64,000 nt of DNA from Alphaproteobacteria bacterium (GCA_024227565.1 JAAEUE010000290.1:62001-126000); one strand, 5' to 3'; positions 9,688 through 18,617 are shown, counted from the stretch's first letter. A program made the numbers and translations. The notes: a model not told the origin generated them from the sequence alone.

Positions 9688-9690
9688 ATC

Positions 9691-10692
9691 ATGGCAGAGG
9701 TGATTGAGACGGTTGGTGTTGTGGGAGCTGGCGCGTGGGGAACTGCGTTGGCGACCGTTGCCAGCAGGGCTGGACGCAGGGCAATTGTGTGGGCACGCGA
9801 AACCGAAGTTGCCGCCAGCATTAACGAGAACCACGAAAACACGCTCTTTCTGCCCGGCATAAGACTAGCCCCTGAGATCTCAGCTACCAACGATTATGCA
9901 AACCTGGCAGATGCGGACGCGCTGCTCTTGGTTTGTCCGGCTCAAGCGACACGCGTTGTGGCTTCAGCCTTGGCGCCGCATGTGGAAGCTGGAACACCGG
10001 TGGTCATTTGCGCTAAAGGCATCGAACAGCAATCGGGTGCGCTGTTGAGCGACGTGCTGAGCGAGGCTCTGCCACAGGCGCAGGTGTCGATCTTGTCTGG
10101 CCCGAGCTTTGCTGCCGACGTGGCGCATGGCCTGCCAACAGCGGTGACACTCGCAAGCGCTTCGATGGACGCTGCTCGGCAGCTGGCCGATGCATTGGCC
10201 ATCCCGTCCTTCCGACCCTATCTTTCAGATGACATTGTCGGGGCTCAGGTCGGCGGTGCGCTCAAAAATGTTCTCGCCATCGCTTGCGGTATCGTGGAAG
10301 GCAAAGGCTTCGGCGCCAGCGCCCGTGCTGCGCTTACTGCCCGTGCGTTCGCCGAGCTGCAGCGCTTTGGCGTGGCGCAGGGGGCCAAGTTGGAAACTCT
10401 TGGCGGGCTGTCCGGGCTGGGCGATCTCATCTTGACCTGCAACAGCGCCCAGTCGCGCAACATGTCCTTGGGGCTGGCGCTGGGCCAGGGCCGCACCATG
10501 GAAGAGGTGCTTGCTGAGCGGAACTCGGTGAGCGAAGGGGTTCACACCTCCAGTGTAGTGGTGGAGATGGCCCAAAAGCTGGGGATAGATCTGCCCATAT
10601 CCACTGCCGTACATAACATTGTCTCCGGCGCGGCCGGTGTCGATGATACAATCGAGAACCTGCTGACCCGTCCAATCCGAACCGAAACCTAA
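9691..10692 (+). CDS. gpsA: Glycerol-3-phosphate dehydrogenase [NAD(P)+]
   Basis: A 333-residue soluble enzyme that reduces dihydroxyacetone phosphate to sn-glycerol 3-phosphate for phospholipid synthesis. The nucleotide-binding motif GVVGAGAWGTALA is at about residues 8-20, followed by the family segments CAKGIE, LSGPSFAADVA, QVGGALKNVLAIACG (catalytic Lys) and GLSGLGDLILTC. Tightly coupled to tsaD and followed 14 bp later by a YciI-family gene behind a good Shine-Dalgarno (AGGAG). Confidence 0.97.
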   Translation: MAEVIETVGVVGAGAWGTALATVASRAGRRAIVWARETEVAASINENHENTLFLPGIRLAPEISATNDYANLADADALLLVCPAQATRVVASALAPHVEAGTPVVICAKGIEQQSGALLSDVLSEALPQAQVSILSGPSFAADVAHGLPTAVTLASASMDAARQLADALAIPSFRPYLSDDIVGAQVGGALKNVLAIACGIVEGKGFGASARAALTARAFAELQRFGVAQGAKLETLGGLSGLGDLILTCNSAQSRNMSLGLALGQGRTMEEVLAERNSVSEGVHTSSVVVEMAQKLGIDLPISTAVHNIVSGAAGVDDTIENLLTRPIRTET

Positions 10693-10706
10693 CACCCAGG
10701 AGAACA

Positions 10707-11000
10707 ATGAGTATGTTGTATGCGCTGATCTGCACGGACAAACCAAAGTCTGTGGATCTCAGAATGAGCGTCCGCCCCGATCATGTTGCCTTTTTGCAAG
10801 GGCTTGGCGATTCATTGAAAGCCGCCGGCCCCTTCCTCAACGACGAAGGCAGCCCGAGTGGCAGCCTGGTGGTGATCGAGGCCGGCTCTAAGCAAGAGGC
10901 AGAAGCCATTGCCGCCGAGGACCCCTATGCCAAGGCCGGTCTCTTTGAATCGGTAGAGGTCAGGCAGTGGAACTGGATTTTGAAGAACCCGGAAGGATAG
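10707..11000 (+). CDS. YciI family protein
   Basis: A 97-residue protein of the YciI/YCII fold (dimeric ferredoxin-like alpha/beta). The segments RPDHVAFLQGLGD, GSLVVIEAGSKQEAEAIAAEDPYAKAGLF and VRQWNW are typical. Some relatives catalyse dehalogenation or lactone opening, but most are uncharacterised and this one has no clear function. It is co-transcribed between gpsA and the EVE gene (3 bp to the next start). Confidence 0.88.
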   Translation: MSMLYALICTDKPKSVDLRMSVRPDHVAFLQGLGDSLKAAGPFLNDEGSPSGSLVVIEAGSKQEAEAIAAEDPYAKAGLFESVEVRQWNWILKNPEG

Positions 11001-11003
11001 AGC

Positions 11004-11438
11004 ATGGCCTATTGGTTGTTTAAGTCAGAGCCCGACAAATGGTCTTGGGATGAACAAAAGGCGAAGGGCGATGTAGGGGAAGAATGGGACGGCATCCGAA
11101 ACTATCAGGCCCGCAACAATATGCGGGAAATGAAAATTGGTGATCTGGGATTTTTCTACCATTCCAACATCGGTAAGGATGTGGTTGGGATCGTGGAGGT
11201 TTGTGCGCTGTCTCATCCGGACTCGACCACCGATGATGAGCGCTGGGACTGTGTTGACGTCAAAGCGGTGTGCGACATGCCAAACTCCGTGACCTTGGCC
11301 GATGTTAAAGCCAGTCCGAAATTGGAAGAGATGGCTTTGGTCAAAATGGTCCGTCTTTCGGTGCAGCCCGTGAGACCTAATGAGTGGGCAGAGGTCTGCC
11401 GGATGGGCGGATTGAAGGATTTTCCACGTTCTGAATGA
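11004..11438 (+). CDS. EVE domain protein (ThyN1-like)
   Basis: A 144-residue single-domain EVE protein of the PUA-like fold. It begins MAYWLFKSEPDKWSWD and contains WDGIRNYQARNNMR and GFFYHSN, the hallmarks of the bacterial/ThyN1 group. EVE domains are thought to bind modified bases in nucleic acids; the specific ligand here is unknown. It is the last gene of the tsaD-gpsA-yciI-EVE row, an arrangement common in Hyphomicrobiales. Confidence 0.92.
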   Translation: MAYWLFKSEPDKWSWDEQKAKGDVGEEWDGIRNYQARNNMREMKIGDLGFFYHSNIGKDVVGIVEVCALSHPDSTTDDERWDCVDVKAVCDMPNSVTLADVKASPKLEEMALVKMVRLSVQPVRPNEWAEVCRMGGLKDFPRSE

Positions 11439-11466
11439 CGGCTCCGGTGATTTGTAATAGTTATCC

Positions 11467-11482
11467 GTTTAGTTAACTATAC
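11467..11482. promoter_or_regulatory. Near-perfect palindrome before the DUF1761 gene
   Basis: A 16-bp inverted repeat with one mismatched pair and a perfect 10-bp core (TAGTTAACTA at 11470-11479), 12 bp before the start codon. The size and position fit a repressor operator overlapping the promoter or ribosome entry region. No regulator is identified. Confidence 0.3.
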
Positions 11483-11494
11483 GAGGGAACCACG

Positions 11495-11893
11495 ATGGAA
11501 TTTACCGGAATCAATTATCTTGCCGTTTTGGGTGCCGCGGTTGCGGCCTTTATGTTTGGTGCGGCTTGGTATGGCGGATTGAGCAAACAGTGGATGGCGG
11601 CGATGGAACTGAGCGAGCCGCCCAAACCAAACCCGATGATCTACGCATTGACGTTTGTCTGCCAGTTGGTCATCGCCTGGGTTCTGGCCGGGGTCATGGG
11701 ACACCTTTCGCAGATTTCCGTGACCGGCGGCATGATCTCCGCGTTTTTCGTCTGGCTCGGGTTTGTGGCCACCACGCTTATCGTGAACCACCGCTTCCAG
11801 GATGCGTCCTGGTCGCTGACCATCATCGACGGTGGCCACTGGCTCGGCGTGCTGATGATCATGGGCATCGTTATCGGTCTGATCGGAACCTAA
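11495..11893 (+). CDS. DUF1761 family membrane protein
   Basis: A 132-residue protein with four predicted membrane segments (about residues 8-28, 50-72, 78-100 and 108-130). The start MEFTGINYLAVLGAAVAAFMFGAAWYG is characteristic of DUF1761, whose function is unknown. Its end overlaps the convergent LysR gene by 4 bp. A palindrome close to the start suggests single-gene control. Confidence 0.85.
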   Translation: MEFTGINYLAVLGAAVAAFMFGAAWYGGLSKQWMAAMELSEPPKPNPMIYALTFVCQLVIAWVLAGVMGHLSQISVTGGMISAFFVWLGFVATTLIVNHRFQDASWSLTIIDGGHWLGVLMIMGIVIGLIGT

Positions 11894-12819
11894 GGCGCAT
11901 GCAGCGGCTGGCTGTCGCGCTCACTGATCAGCCAACTGCGGAAGGCTCTGGCTTGCGGGCTCTCTGGCCGGTTGTACCGGCGCACCAGATAATAGGCGAA
12001 ATGGGTCTTTAGGCTTGTGTTAATCGGGCGCGTCAGCCGGCCCGCCAGCAGGTCATCATCCACGAACTGGCGCCAGCCCAGGGCCACTCCTTGCCCATTG
12101 CGAGCAGCTTCCATGACGAGCGGGTAGGAATTGCACTGGAACTTTCGCCGCTCGCTTGCCAGCGCGACGCCGTTTTCGGTGAGCCAGATGGCCCAGTTCA
12201 TCCAATTCCAGCGTTCATAGTCAAGGTCGACGAGATCGGCTCCGGCCAAATCAGTTGCGGTATGTATCGGACCGGACTTCTCAAGATAAGTCGGGGCGCA
12301 AACCGGGAAAATCTCTTCTTCGATGAACAGCTCGCATTCATATCCCGGCCAGCCCCCATCGCCGTGCACGATGGCCAATTCAACAGGATCGGCGAAACAC
12401 TCCTCGATCCGGTCTGAAGAGGTGAGGCGAAGTGTGATCTCCGGGAAAAGAGCTTGAAACTTGTGCAGGCGCGGTGTGAGCCAGAGGGCGGCAATGGAAT
12501 CGTCCGTGGCCACATGCAACCTTTTGCCGCCGGCGCTGGTCGTGCCGCGCACGGTATTGGCCGCACTGAGAAGATGGCCAAGCGCGACCGACACGCTGTT
12601 TTGAAACGTCCGCCCTTCAGCGGTTAGGCGCACAACCTTGTGGCTCCGTTCGAACAGCGACACACCCATACGGTCCTCAAGGGTGCGGATTTGCTGGCTG
12701 ACGGCCGACTGGGTGATGTTCAGTTCGTGAGCTGCCTTGGTGAAGCTGCCGTGACGGGCAGCCGCTTCGAAGGCAATGAGGTGGTCGAGCGGTGGCAGGG
12801 ATTGTCTGAAATTTTGCAT
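11890..12819 (-). CDS. LysR-family regulator, GcvA-like
   Basis: A 309-residue LysR-type regulator. The N-terminal helix-turn-helix FEAAARHGSFTKAAHELNIT-type segment (about 18-40) and the start PPLDHLIAFEAAARHGSF are typical of the GcvA/AmpR subgroup, followed by a substrate-binding domain from about residue 92. It is divergent from the Rieske oxygenase gene with 106 bp between starts, so it probably controls that gene and itself. The inducer is unknown; GcvA-like proteins often sense amino acids or related amines. Confidence 0.9.
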   Translation of the reverse strand: MQNFRQSLPPLDHLIAFEAAARHGSFTKAAHELNITQSAVSQQIRTLEDRMGVSLFERSHKVVRLTAEGRTFQNSVSVALGHLLSAANTVRGTTSAGGKRLHVATDDSIAALWLTPRLHKFQALFPEITLRLTSSDRIEECFADPVELAIVHGDGGWPGYECELFIEEEIFPVCAPTYLEKSGPIHTATDLAGADLVDLDYERWNWMNWAIWLTENGVALASERRKFQCNSYPLVMEAARNGQGVALGWRQFVDDDLLAGRLTRPINTSLKTHFAYYLVRRYNRPESPQARAFRSWLISERDSQPLHAP

Positions 12820-12925
12820 TAGTACTGCTTATTAAAATATCTAAGAAAACGTCGTTTGCGTCAGGTTTAGATCAGAATTACTAATATTTGCAGCTAAGAT
12901 TGACAAGGCTCGGAGAGGACCACCC

Positions 12926-14074
12926 ATGACGTCCCCTGTTCTGCGATTGCGCGAAGGTGATGCGAAGTTCTGCATGAATCCAGCAGAATCCTTCACCATT
13001 CCGGCGCGGTTCTACACCGATCCGGAGATCTACGGCCTTGAAAAAGAGGCGATTTTTTACCGCAACTGGTGGTGCATGGGGCACAAGTCTCAAGTGGCCC
13101 AGGCGGGTCAGTACCTCACGGCCCAGATCCACGAGCAAAGTGTGTTTGTGGTGCGCGACCGCGAAGGGGAACTGAGAGCGTTCTACAATGTTTGCCCGCA
13201 CCGTGGCCATGAGCTGTTGGACGGCAAGGGCCGCGCCAATCTTATTGTTTGCCCCTACCATGCCTGGTCATTTGACCTGGACGGAAGCCTGAAAGCAGCC
13301 CGCAACACCCAGGATATGGGCAGCTTCAAGAAGTGCGACTTTGGTCTCAAACCGATCCGTGTCGAAGAATTTTGCGGCTTTGTGTTCGTGAATTTGGACC
13401 CGGATGCCGCCGCCCTGAAGGAGCAAACCGAAGATTTGGAAGATGAGATCCGTCACTATTGTCCGCATGTTGAACAGCTGCAATTTGCCCAGCGAGATGT
13501 CTACGATGTGGCTTGCAATTGGAAGGTCATGATCGACAATTTTCTGGAATGCTATCATTGCCATCCGGCACACAAGGATTTCGTCGATCTGGTGGATATG
13601 GATACCTATCGGACCACGGTGCACGGTATCTTCTCCAGTCAGGTCTCCGGCGCTGCTCGGTCAACCGACAGCAACGCCTTTAAGTTCAAAAAGGGTGATG
13701 TGGATTTTGGTTATGCGGGCTGGTTCTTGTGGCCAAACTTGACGATCTGGGTCTATCCGGGCGAGCCGAACATCTCGACCTTGCAAATTATTTCGGCCGG
13801 GCCGGGGCGCACAATTGAGTACCAGGACTGGTTCGTGCCGGACGGCAAATCCACTCAACAGCTTCAAGATGCCATGGATTATCAAAAGGATGTGCTGCAG
13901 CCTGAAGATGTGTCTTTGTGCGAAAAAGTGCAGAAAGGCCTGAATTCAAAGGGCTACAATCAAGGCCGGTTTGTTATTGATTCAGAAATGTCTGAACTAT
14001 CAGAACATGCAGTTCATCACTTTCAAAGCCTTGTGGTAAAGGCACTCGGCGCAGATTTGGAGCCGACAATATGA
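12926..14074 (+). CDS. Rieske non-heme iron oxygenase, alpha subunit
   Basis: A 382-residue ring-hydroxylating-type oxygenase. The Rieske [2Fe-2S] ligands are Cys90, His92, Cys109 and His112 (CPHRGH and CPYHAW). The catalytic domain has His211 and His216 in NFLECYHCHPAH as mononuclear-iron ligands, with Glu208 in the bridging position. A Glu at that position and the ECYHC motif are shared with enzymes that demethylate quaternary amines (glycine betaine monooxygenase GbcA, carnitine monooxygenase CntA), so an N-methylated amine is a plausible substrate. No reductase component is encoded beside it. Control by the divergent LysR regulator is likely. Confidence 0.88.
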   Translation: MTSPVLRLREGDAKFCMNPAESFTIPARFYTDPEIYGLEKEAIFYRNWWCMGHKSQVAQAGQYLTAQIHEQSVFVVRDREGELRAFYNVCPHRGHELLDGKGRANLIVCPYHAWSFDLDGSLKAARNTQDMGSFKKCDFGLKPIRVEEFCGFVFVNLDPDAAALKEQTEDLEDEIRHYCPHVEQLQFAQRDVYDVACNWKVMIDNFLECYHCHPAHKDFVDLVDMDTYRTTVHGIFSSQVSGAARSTDSNAFKFKKGDVDFGYAGWFLWPNLTIWVYPGEPNISTLQIISAGPGRTIEYQDWFVPDGKSTQQLQDAMDYQKDVLQPEDVSLCEKVQKGLNSKGYNQGRFVIDSEMSELSEHAVHHFQSLVVKALGADLEPTI

Positions 14075-14259
14075 CCGCCAAAGCAAAGTTCCGCTTCGAG
14101 CTGGCCGGCTGGGTCTTGTTCACCCTTTCGGCCGCTTTTTTCACCCTGTCCAGCTTGAAGTCGGGTGACCTTGCAGCGATTACCGGCAGTGCGTTGTTTT
14201 TCGTGGCCTGCCTCGTGTTTATGCGCCCGCTTCTTTCATCACAAAAATGTGGCGGCTAA
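14071..14259 (+). CDS. Small two-helix membrane protein
   Basis: A 62-residue protein starting within the stop of the Rieske gene (ATGA overlap of 4 bp), so translation is coupled. Two hydrophobic helices are visible (about residues 10-29 and 35-55), with a short basic N-terminus MTAKAKFRFE. No catalytic motif is seen. The tight coupling suggests it works with the oxygenase, for example as a membrane anchor, but that is inference only. Confidence 0.7.
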   Translation: MTAKAKFRFELAGWVLFTLSAAFFTLSSLKSGDLAAITGSALFFVACLVFMRPLLSSQKCGG

Positions 14260-14330
14260 CAATCCGCTTGATAAACGGTCTTTAAGCCGCCAAATGTGAC
14301 TGTCTGGAGTGATCAGGCAGGCCGCAGGTT

Positions 14331-15338
14331 ATGGATTCAGCGACCCAGTTCCTACTCGGTGCCAGTGTGGCTGGCGTAACTCTTGGCCGCACGCTTGGCC
14401 CGCGCGCACTGTTGATTGGCGGCATCCTTGGCACCCTGCCTGACCTGGATTCTTTCATTCCAATGGGCAATGTCATTGACAATATGACGTATCATCGTGG
14501 TTTCAGCCATTCGGTGTTGATCCTCACCGCAGCTTCGCCGCTCATTGCCGGTCTGTTATCGCGCACAATTGGGGCGCTAAAGGACAAGTTCAGGCTCACT
14601 TTGCTTGCCGTTTGGCTGTGTCTGGTGACCCATCCTTTGCTGGATTCACTTACAACCTACGGCACGCAAATTCTGTGGCCATTTGGCAATGCACCGCCAG
14701 GCCTGACGCCGGTCGCCTTTCCTGCGGTGTTCATTATAGACCCGATATACACCTTGCTGCTCCTGATCGGTGTGCTTGTCTTTTGGCGCAAACGCGAGCC
14801 GGGATACCGGGTGCTAGTCGGGACGCTTGCTGCAGCGACGATCTATTTGGGCTTCGGCATGGTCGGCCATTTATCAGTCAAAGCCCGTGCAGAAAGCCAT
14901 CCGGCGTTTCAAGGAAAGGCCGTTCATGTTCAACCCACACCGTTCAATATCGTTGGTTGGCAGATCCTGGGCGTGGATGAAAAGGAATTTGTGTCGGCCT
15001 TGACGGGTATCGCACCTGGATGTGCGATCGTCCCGGTTCAGCGCGGCTCTCGCGGTGCAGAGCCACCACCTGATGCGCAGCTGCCCGACTCGGTTAAGCG
15101 GCTTGAATGGTTCACCGGCGGGTTCTTCAGCTACAAGGTGGATGGCGATACACTGATCTTGTCTGACATGCGGATGGGCTTTTCGCCCAGCTTCGTTTTT
15201 TCTTTTAAGATTGCGGAGAAAATTGGCGGACTTTTCAAAGGTATAGAGCCAGAGCGCAACGCGGCGAACACATCCCGAAGCACCGCGGTTGGTCGCCTGC
15301 TTAGCAAAGTGTTCGACACATTGAAAACCTGCACCTGA
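14331..15338 (+). CDS. YdjM-family membrane-bound metal-dependent hydrolase
   Basis: A 335-residue integral membrane protein of the YdjM/DUF457 family. Family marks are the start MDSATQFLLGASVAG, the acidic LPDLDSF segment, the His-rich YHRGFSHS motif and THPLLDSLTTYGTQ. Four or five helices are followed by a soluble C-terminal region (about residues 190-335) that is longer than in the E. coli protein. The family is annotated as metal-dependent hydrolase from these motifs; the substrate is unknown. Confidence 0.85.
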   Translation: MDSATQFLLGASVAGVTLGRTLGPRALLIGGILGTLPDLDSFIPMGNVIDNMTYHRGFSHSVLILTAASPLIAGLLSRTIGALKDKFRLTLLAVWLCLVTHPLLDSLTTYGTQILWPFGNAPPGLTPVAFPAVFIIDPIYTLLLLIGVLVFWRKREPGYRVLVGTLAAATIYLGFGMVGHLSVKARAESHPAFQGKAVHVQPTPFNIVGWQILGVDEKEFVSALTGIAPGCAIVPVQRGSRGAEPPPDAQLPDSVKRLEWFTGGFFSYKVDGDTLILSDMRMGFSPSFVFSFKIAEKIGGLFKGIEPERNAANTSRSTAVGRLLSKVFDTLKTCT

Positions 15339-15403
15339 AAGTGCTCCACAGCTTCCGATATGTGCGGCTTGTGGTCGGGGAAATTGGCTGATATGCAGCC
15401 ATC

Positions 15404-16069
15404 ATGGCAAAACCAATCCGCATTGCACCCTCGATCCTGGCTGCCGATTTTTCGCGTCTGGCCGAAGAGGTGCAAGCCATCGATGAAGCTGGCGCAGACT
15501 ATGTCCACCTTGACGTGATGGATGGACATTTTGTCCCGAATATCAGTTTTGGGCCAAGTGTTATCAAATCGTTAAGAAACTGTACTGATAAGGTATTCGA
15601 TGTGCATTTGATGATCGCACCGGTGGACCCTTATCTTGAGGCGTTTGCCGACGCTGGAGCCCAGATCATCACATTCCACTGGGAAGCCGGGGCCCATTCT
15701 CACCGCACAATGCAGGCCATAAGAGCTTTGGGCTGCAAGGTGGGAATGGCGCTTAATCCGGCAACACCTGCGGAAGTGGTCGCACCGCTCATCGAGGATC
15801 TGGATTTGATCCTTGTCATGACGGTCAATCCGGGCTTTGGCGGTCAGTCGTATATTGTCAGGATGGCGGAAAAAATCGCCAAGTTCCGGCAAATGATCGA
15901 CGAGACCGGACGCGACATCGATCTTGAGGTGGACGGCGGAATCAGTTTCGATACCGCCGGCAAAGCAATTGAAGCAGGTGCGGATGTTCTTGTGGCCGGA
16001 ACAGCGACATTTCGAGGTGGACCAGCGCAGTACGCAGCCAATATCGCACGCATGCGTGCAGGCGACTAG
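15404..16069 (+). CDS. rpe: Ribulose-phosphate 3-epimerase
   Basis: A 221-residue TIM-barrel enzyme that interconverts ribulose 5-phosphate and xylulose 5-phosphate. All family motifs are present: IAPSILAADFSRL, HLDVMDGHFVPNISFGP, FDVHLMI, MTVNPGFGGQSY and LEVDGGI. The metal and catalytic residues His and Asp lie in the HLDVMDG and VDGG segments. It is followed closely by the heparinase-like gene, a neighbour seen repeatedly in this order. Confidence 0.97.
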   Translation: MAKPIRIAPSILAADFSRLAEEVQAIDEAGADYVHLDVMDGHFVPNISFGPSVIKSLRNCTDKVFDVHLMIAPVDPYLEAFADAGAQIITFHWEAGAHSHRTMQAIRALGCKVGMALNPATPAEVVAPLIEDLDLILVMTVNPGFGGQSYIVRMAEKIAKFRQMIDETGRDIDLEVDGGISFDTAGKAIEAGADVLVAGTATFRGGPAQYAANIARMRAGD

Positions 16070-16096
16070 CTCTGGGGCGTTGTCTGGGCCGATGAT

Positions 16097-17866
16097 GTGT
16101 CGGTTGGACAAGCCATGACAACGCGCGACATGCAAGCCTCTGGGTCCACGTATGGCTCTGCGCTCAGCCAAGCATCTGTGAATTTGCTGCAAGCGGCATT
16201 TGGGCGTGCGAGCCTGCTTCTTCCTCCTCCCCGGGCCATCACTCCGGGCGCTATTGTGGTTACCCCTGAGCCGATGCGCGACGGAAATCCCGACAAAGGC
16301 CGTGAGATCTACCGGGGCCGATACACATTAGCTGGCGAGACTGTAACCACGGGCGCCGTGTTGCCGTTTGAGTGCGTCGCATCAAGGGCTTGGCACGAGC
16401 AGCTGCATGCGTTTGGCTGGCTTGCGGACCTGCAAGCGGGCGGCAGCGAACTGCAGCGCGCCCAGGCCAGATCGCTCCTCGGTGATTGGATCAAGACACG
16501 CGACGGTCATCATGCGACGGCATGGCAGATGGGAACGACGGCGCGCCGGCTTCTCAATTTGCTCTACACTTCGACGTTTTTGCTGGAAAAGGCGGGCGAT
16601 CAATTTGAGGATGTGTTTTTTGTATCCATTGGCCGTCACATTCGTTGGATTCAGAGGCGGTTGCCCTTCGCACCGGCAGGCCGGGGGAAGTTGGATGCGG
16701 CGATGGCCCTGTCCTATGCCTCGGTTTGCTTGGACACGGGGCTCAGGTTTCGTGATACGGCGTTTCAGGCCCTGAGCCGCGAATTGTCGAGCCAAATACT
16801 GACAGATGGCGGCCACATCTCGCGTAACGCCCAAACGCTTGTAGATATGCTGCTTGATCTCGTGCCCTTGGCCGAAATCATTGAGCGCCAGGGTATCGAA
16901 TTCCCGACACACCTCTGCAATTCAATCGATCGGGCAGTGCCTATGGCACGCATGCTGTGTCATGGAGATGGCGGACTTGCGGCGTTCAACGGCGTGGGCA
17001 GTGCGATGAGAGGGGCGATTCGGTCCATTCTCAATCACGATGAGATTGGTGGCAAACCCGTCGCGTTTGCCTCTTATTCCGGCTACAGCCGCCTCAATCA
17101 CAAGCGCACTGTTGTCATCGTCGACTGCGGGGTGCCGCCGGCGCCGCCATTTGCTGCACAGGCCCACGCCGGCACCTTGGCGTTTGAATTGTCGGAGGGA
17201 TTGCAGCGCATCGTGGTCAGCTGCGGTGAACCTCCGCCTCATATGCGCGAATGGGGCAAGCATGTGCGGGCCACCGCGGCCCATTCAACAGCTTGCATTG
17301 CTGACCGCTCCTCCATCAGGTTTTTTGAGAACGGGCTTGTGCGGAAACTGCTGGGCGGGCCCATCCATTGGGGCCTACGCGATGTGAATTGCGCAGTGGA
17401 CCGGCACGAGGGCGGAACCCTGGTGACGACAAGTCACGATGGATACGTCCGGAGTAATGGATTGCTGCATGAACGGGCCCTTTGGCTCAGTCCGGATGGT
17501 CTCAATCTTAGGGGCGAAGACAATTTCGCGCCTGTTTCTGAGTCCCCGCGTAACCTCGACCACCAAAGTTTCGCGATACGTTTTCACCTGCATCCCTCGG
17601 TGAAAGCCACTTTGTCGCAAGACCAGAATTCGGCAATGCTGCTGTTGCCCGACCGCTCAGGCTGGCGCTTTAGCGCGAAGGGAGCCCGGCTCTCTCTGGA
17701 GGATAGTGTTTATCTGGTTGATCGGCCAAACCCGCAGAAAACACTTCAAATCGTCCTCTCAGGCTATGCGGCCGAAGGTCATAAGGTCATCTGGGCGTTC
17801 AAGAAGTTGGAGAAACAGGCGAAAAGCCAGCTCGATCTGCAGGCCGCGCCTGAACTACCCCTTTGA
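16097..17866 (+). CDS. Heparinase II/III family protein
   Basis: A 589-residue protein with an alpha-helical N-terminal toroid domain (to about residue 310) and a C-terminal beta-sheet heparinase II/III domain (about 325-565). The segments FASYSGYSRLNHKRTVVIVDCG and SHDGYVRSNGLLHERALWLS belong to the latter. Family enzymes are polysaccharide lyases, but this chromosomal rpe-linked group is not characterised and its substrate is unknown. A GTG start at 16097 is given; an ATG at 16115 is an alternative. No signal peptide is obvious. Confidence 0.85.
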   Translation: MSVGQAMTTRDMQASGSTYGSALSQASVNLLQAAFGRASLLLPPPRAITPGAIVVTPEPMRDGNPDKGREIYRGRYTLAGETVTTGAVLPFECVASRAWHEQLHAFGWLADLQAGGSELQRAQARSLLGDWIKTRDGHHATAWQMGTTARRLLNLLYTSTFLLEKAGDQFEDVFFVSIGRHIRWIQRRLPFAPAGRGKLDAAMALSYASVCLDTGLRFRDTAFQALSRELSSQILTDGGHISRNAQTLVDMLLDLVPLAEIIERQGIEFPTHLCNSIDRAVPMARMLCHGDGGLAAFNGVGSAMRGAIRSILNHDEIGGKPVAFASYSGYSRLNHKRTVVIVDCGVPPAPPFAAQAHAGTLAFELSEGLQRIVVSCGEPPPHMREWGKHVRATAAHSTACIADRSSIRFFENGLVRKLLGGPIHWGLRDVNCAVDRHEGGTLVTTSHDGYVRSNGLLHERALWLSPDGLNLRGEDNFAPVSESPRNLDHQSFAIRFHLHPSVKATLSQDQNSAMLLLPDRSGWRFSAKGARLSLEDSVYLVDRPNPQKTLQIVLSGYAAEGHKVIWAFKKLEKQAKSQLDLQAAPELPL

Positions 17867-17922
17867 ATTGATCTGGGTGTCTTCACACCATTTAAGACAA
17901 AAAGAATGTTCATCGCCCCAGC

Positions 17923-17948
17923 GACGGAACTTCCGCCATGGTTCCGTC
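17923..17948. repeat. Inverted repeat between heparinase and EF-hand genes
   Basis: Perfect 8-bp arms GACGGAAC and GTTCCGTC around a 10-nt loop. There is no T-run after it, so a canonical terminator is not supported. It may be an mRNA end structure or an operator of the EF-hand gene, whose start codon is 38 bp downstream. Confidence 0.4.
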
Positions 17949-17985
17949 TTACACTGTATCCAATGCAATCATTATGAGGCTGATT

Positions 17986-18534
17986 ATGACTATGAACATC
18001 AGACTACTCACCTTTGCCACAGTTAGCGCCGGTGTACTGGCAATGGCTGCTTTCACCGTGCCTGCAAACGCCACAGATCGCGGCGGCTGGCACGGCGGCG
18101 GCGGATACCATCAAGGCGGCATGAAGCATCATCGCCGCATGGGCCGCTGGTTTATGAAGCGCTACGATGCCAATGAAGATGGCAAGGTCACGCAAGAGGA
18201 AATTGACAAGAACCGTAACGACCGCCATGGCAAGTATGACAGTAATGGCGATGGCAAACTTTCGTTGGAGGAGTTTCAAGGCCTTTGGCTTGAAGCCTTC
18301 CGCAGGCGCATGGTTCGGGCCTTTCAACGCTTTGACGTGGATGGGGATGCGAACGTGACGCTGGAAGAATACGCAAAACCCCTGTCGAAAATTGTCGAGC
18401 GGCGTGACCGCAACGGCGATGGAGCGCTTAGCCGCGCAGACCGCCGGCATGGCAAGCACCACCGTAAGCATCATCGCCGGTACGGTGATGATGAGCGCGG
18501 GCAAGGTGACGGCAGCGATAACAAGTCCGAGTAA
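17986..18534 (+). CDS. Secreted EF-hand calcium-binding protein
   Basis: A 182-residue protein with a signal peptide (about residues 1-29, ending PANA), a His/Gly-rich linker, four EF-hand loops and a His/Arg/Lys-rich tail. The loops are at residues 61-72, 85-96, 117-128 and 141-152. The first three carry Glu at position 12; the fourth ends in Asp, so it may bind calcium weakly. GAGG lies 7 nt before the chosen ATG; an open frame extends to 17938, but the signal peptide fits the later start. Periplasmic calcium sensor or buffer is inferred. Confidence 0.85.
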   Translation: MTMNIRLLTFATVSAGVLAMAAFTVPANATDRGGWHGGGGYHQGGMKHHRRMGRWFMKRYDANEDGKVTQEEIDKNRNDRHGKYDSNGDGKLSLEEFQGLWLEAFRRRMVRAFQRFDVDGDANVTLEEYAKPLSKIVERRDRNGDGALSRADRRHGKHHRKHHRRYGDDERGQGDGSDNKSE

Positions 18535-18571
18535 TAAAGTCGCTTTGCGGCACTTTGGCCGTGCATGATTT

Positions 18572-18598
18572 GGCTCCGGTGGTTCAAACACCGGAGCC
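18572..18598. repeat. Perfect 10-bp inverted repeat before purH
   Basis: Arms GGCTCCGGTG and CACCGGAGCC around a 7-nt loop, 20 bp before the purH start. No T-run follows, so it is either a factor-dependent end of the EF-hand transcript or a hairpin in the purH leader. Confidence 0.5.
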
Positions 18599-18617
18599 TG
18601 CATGCTAATCCGGCCCC

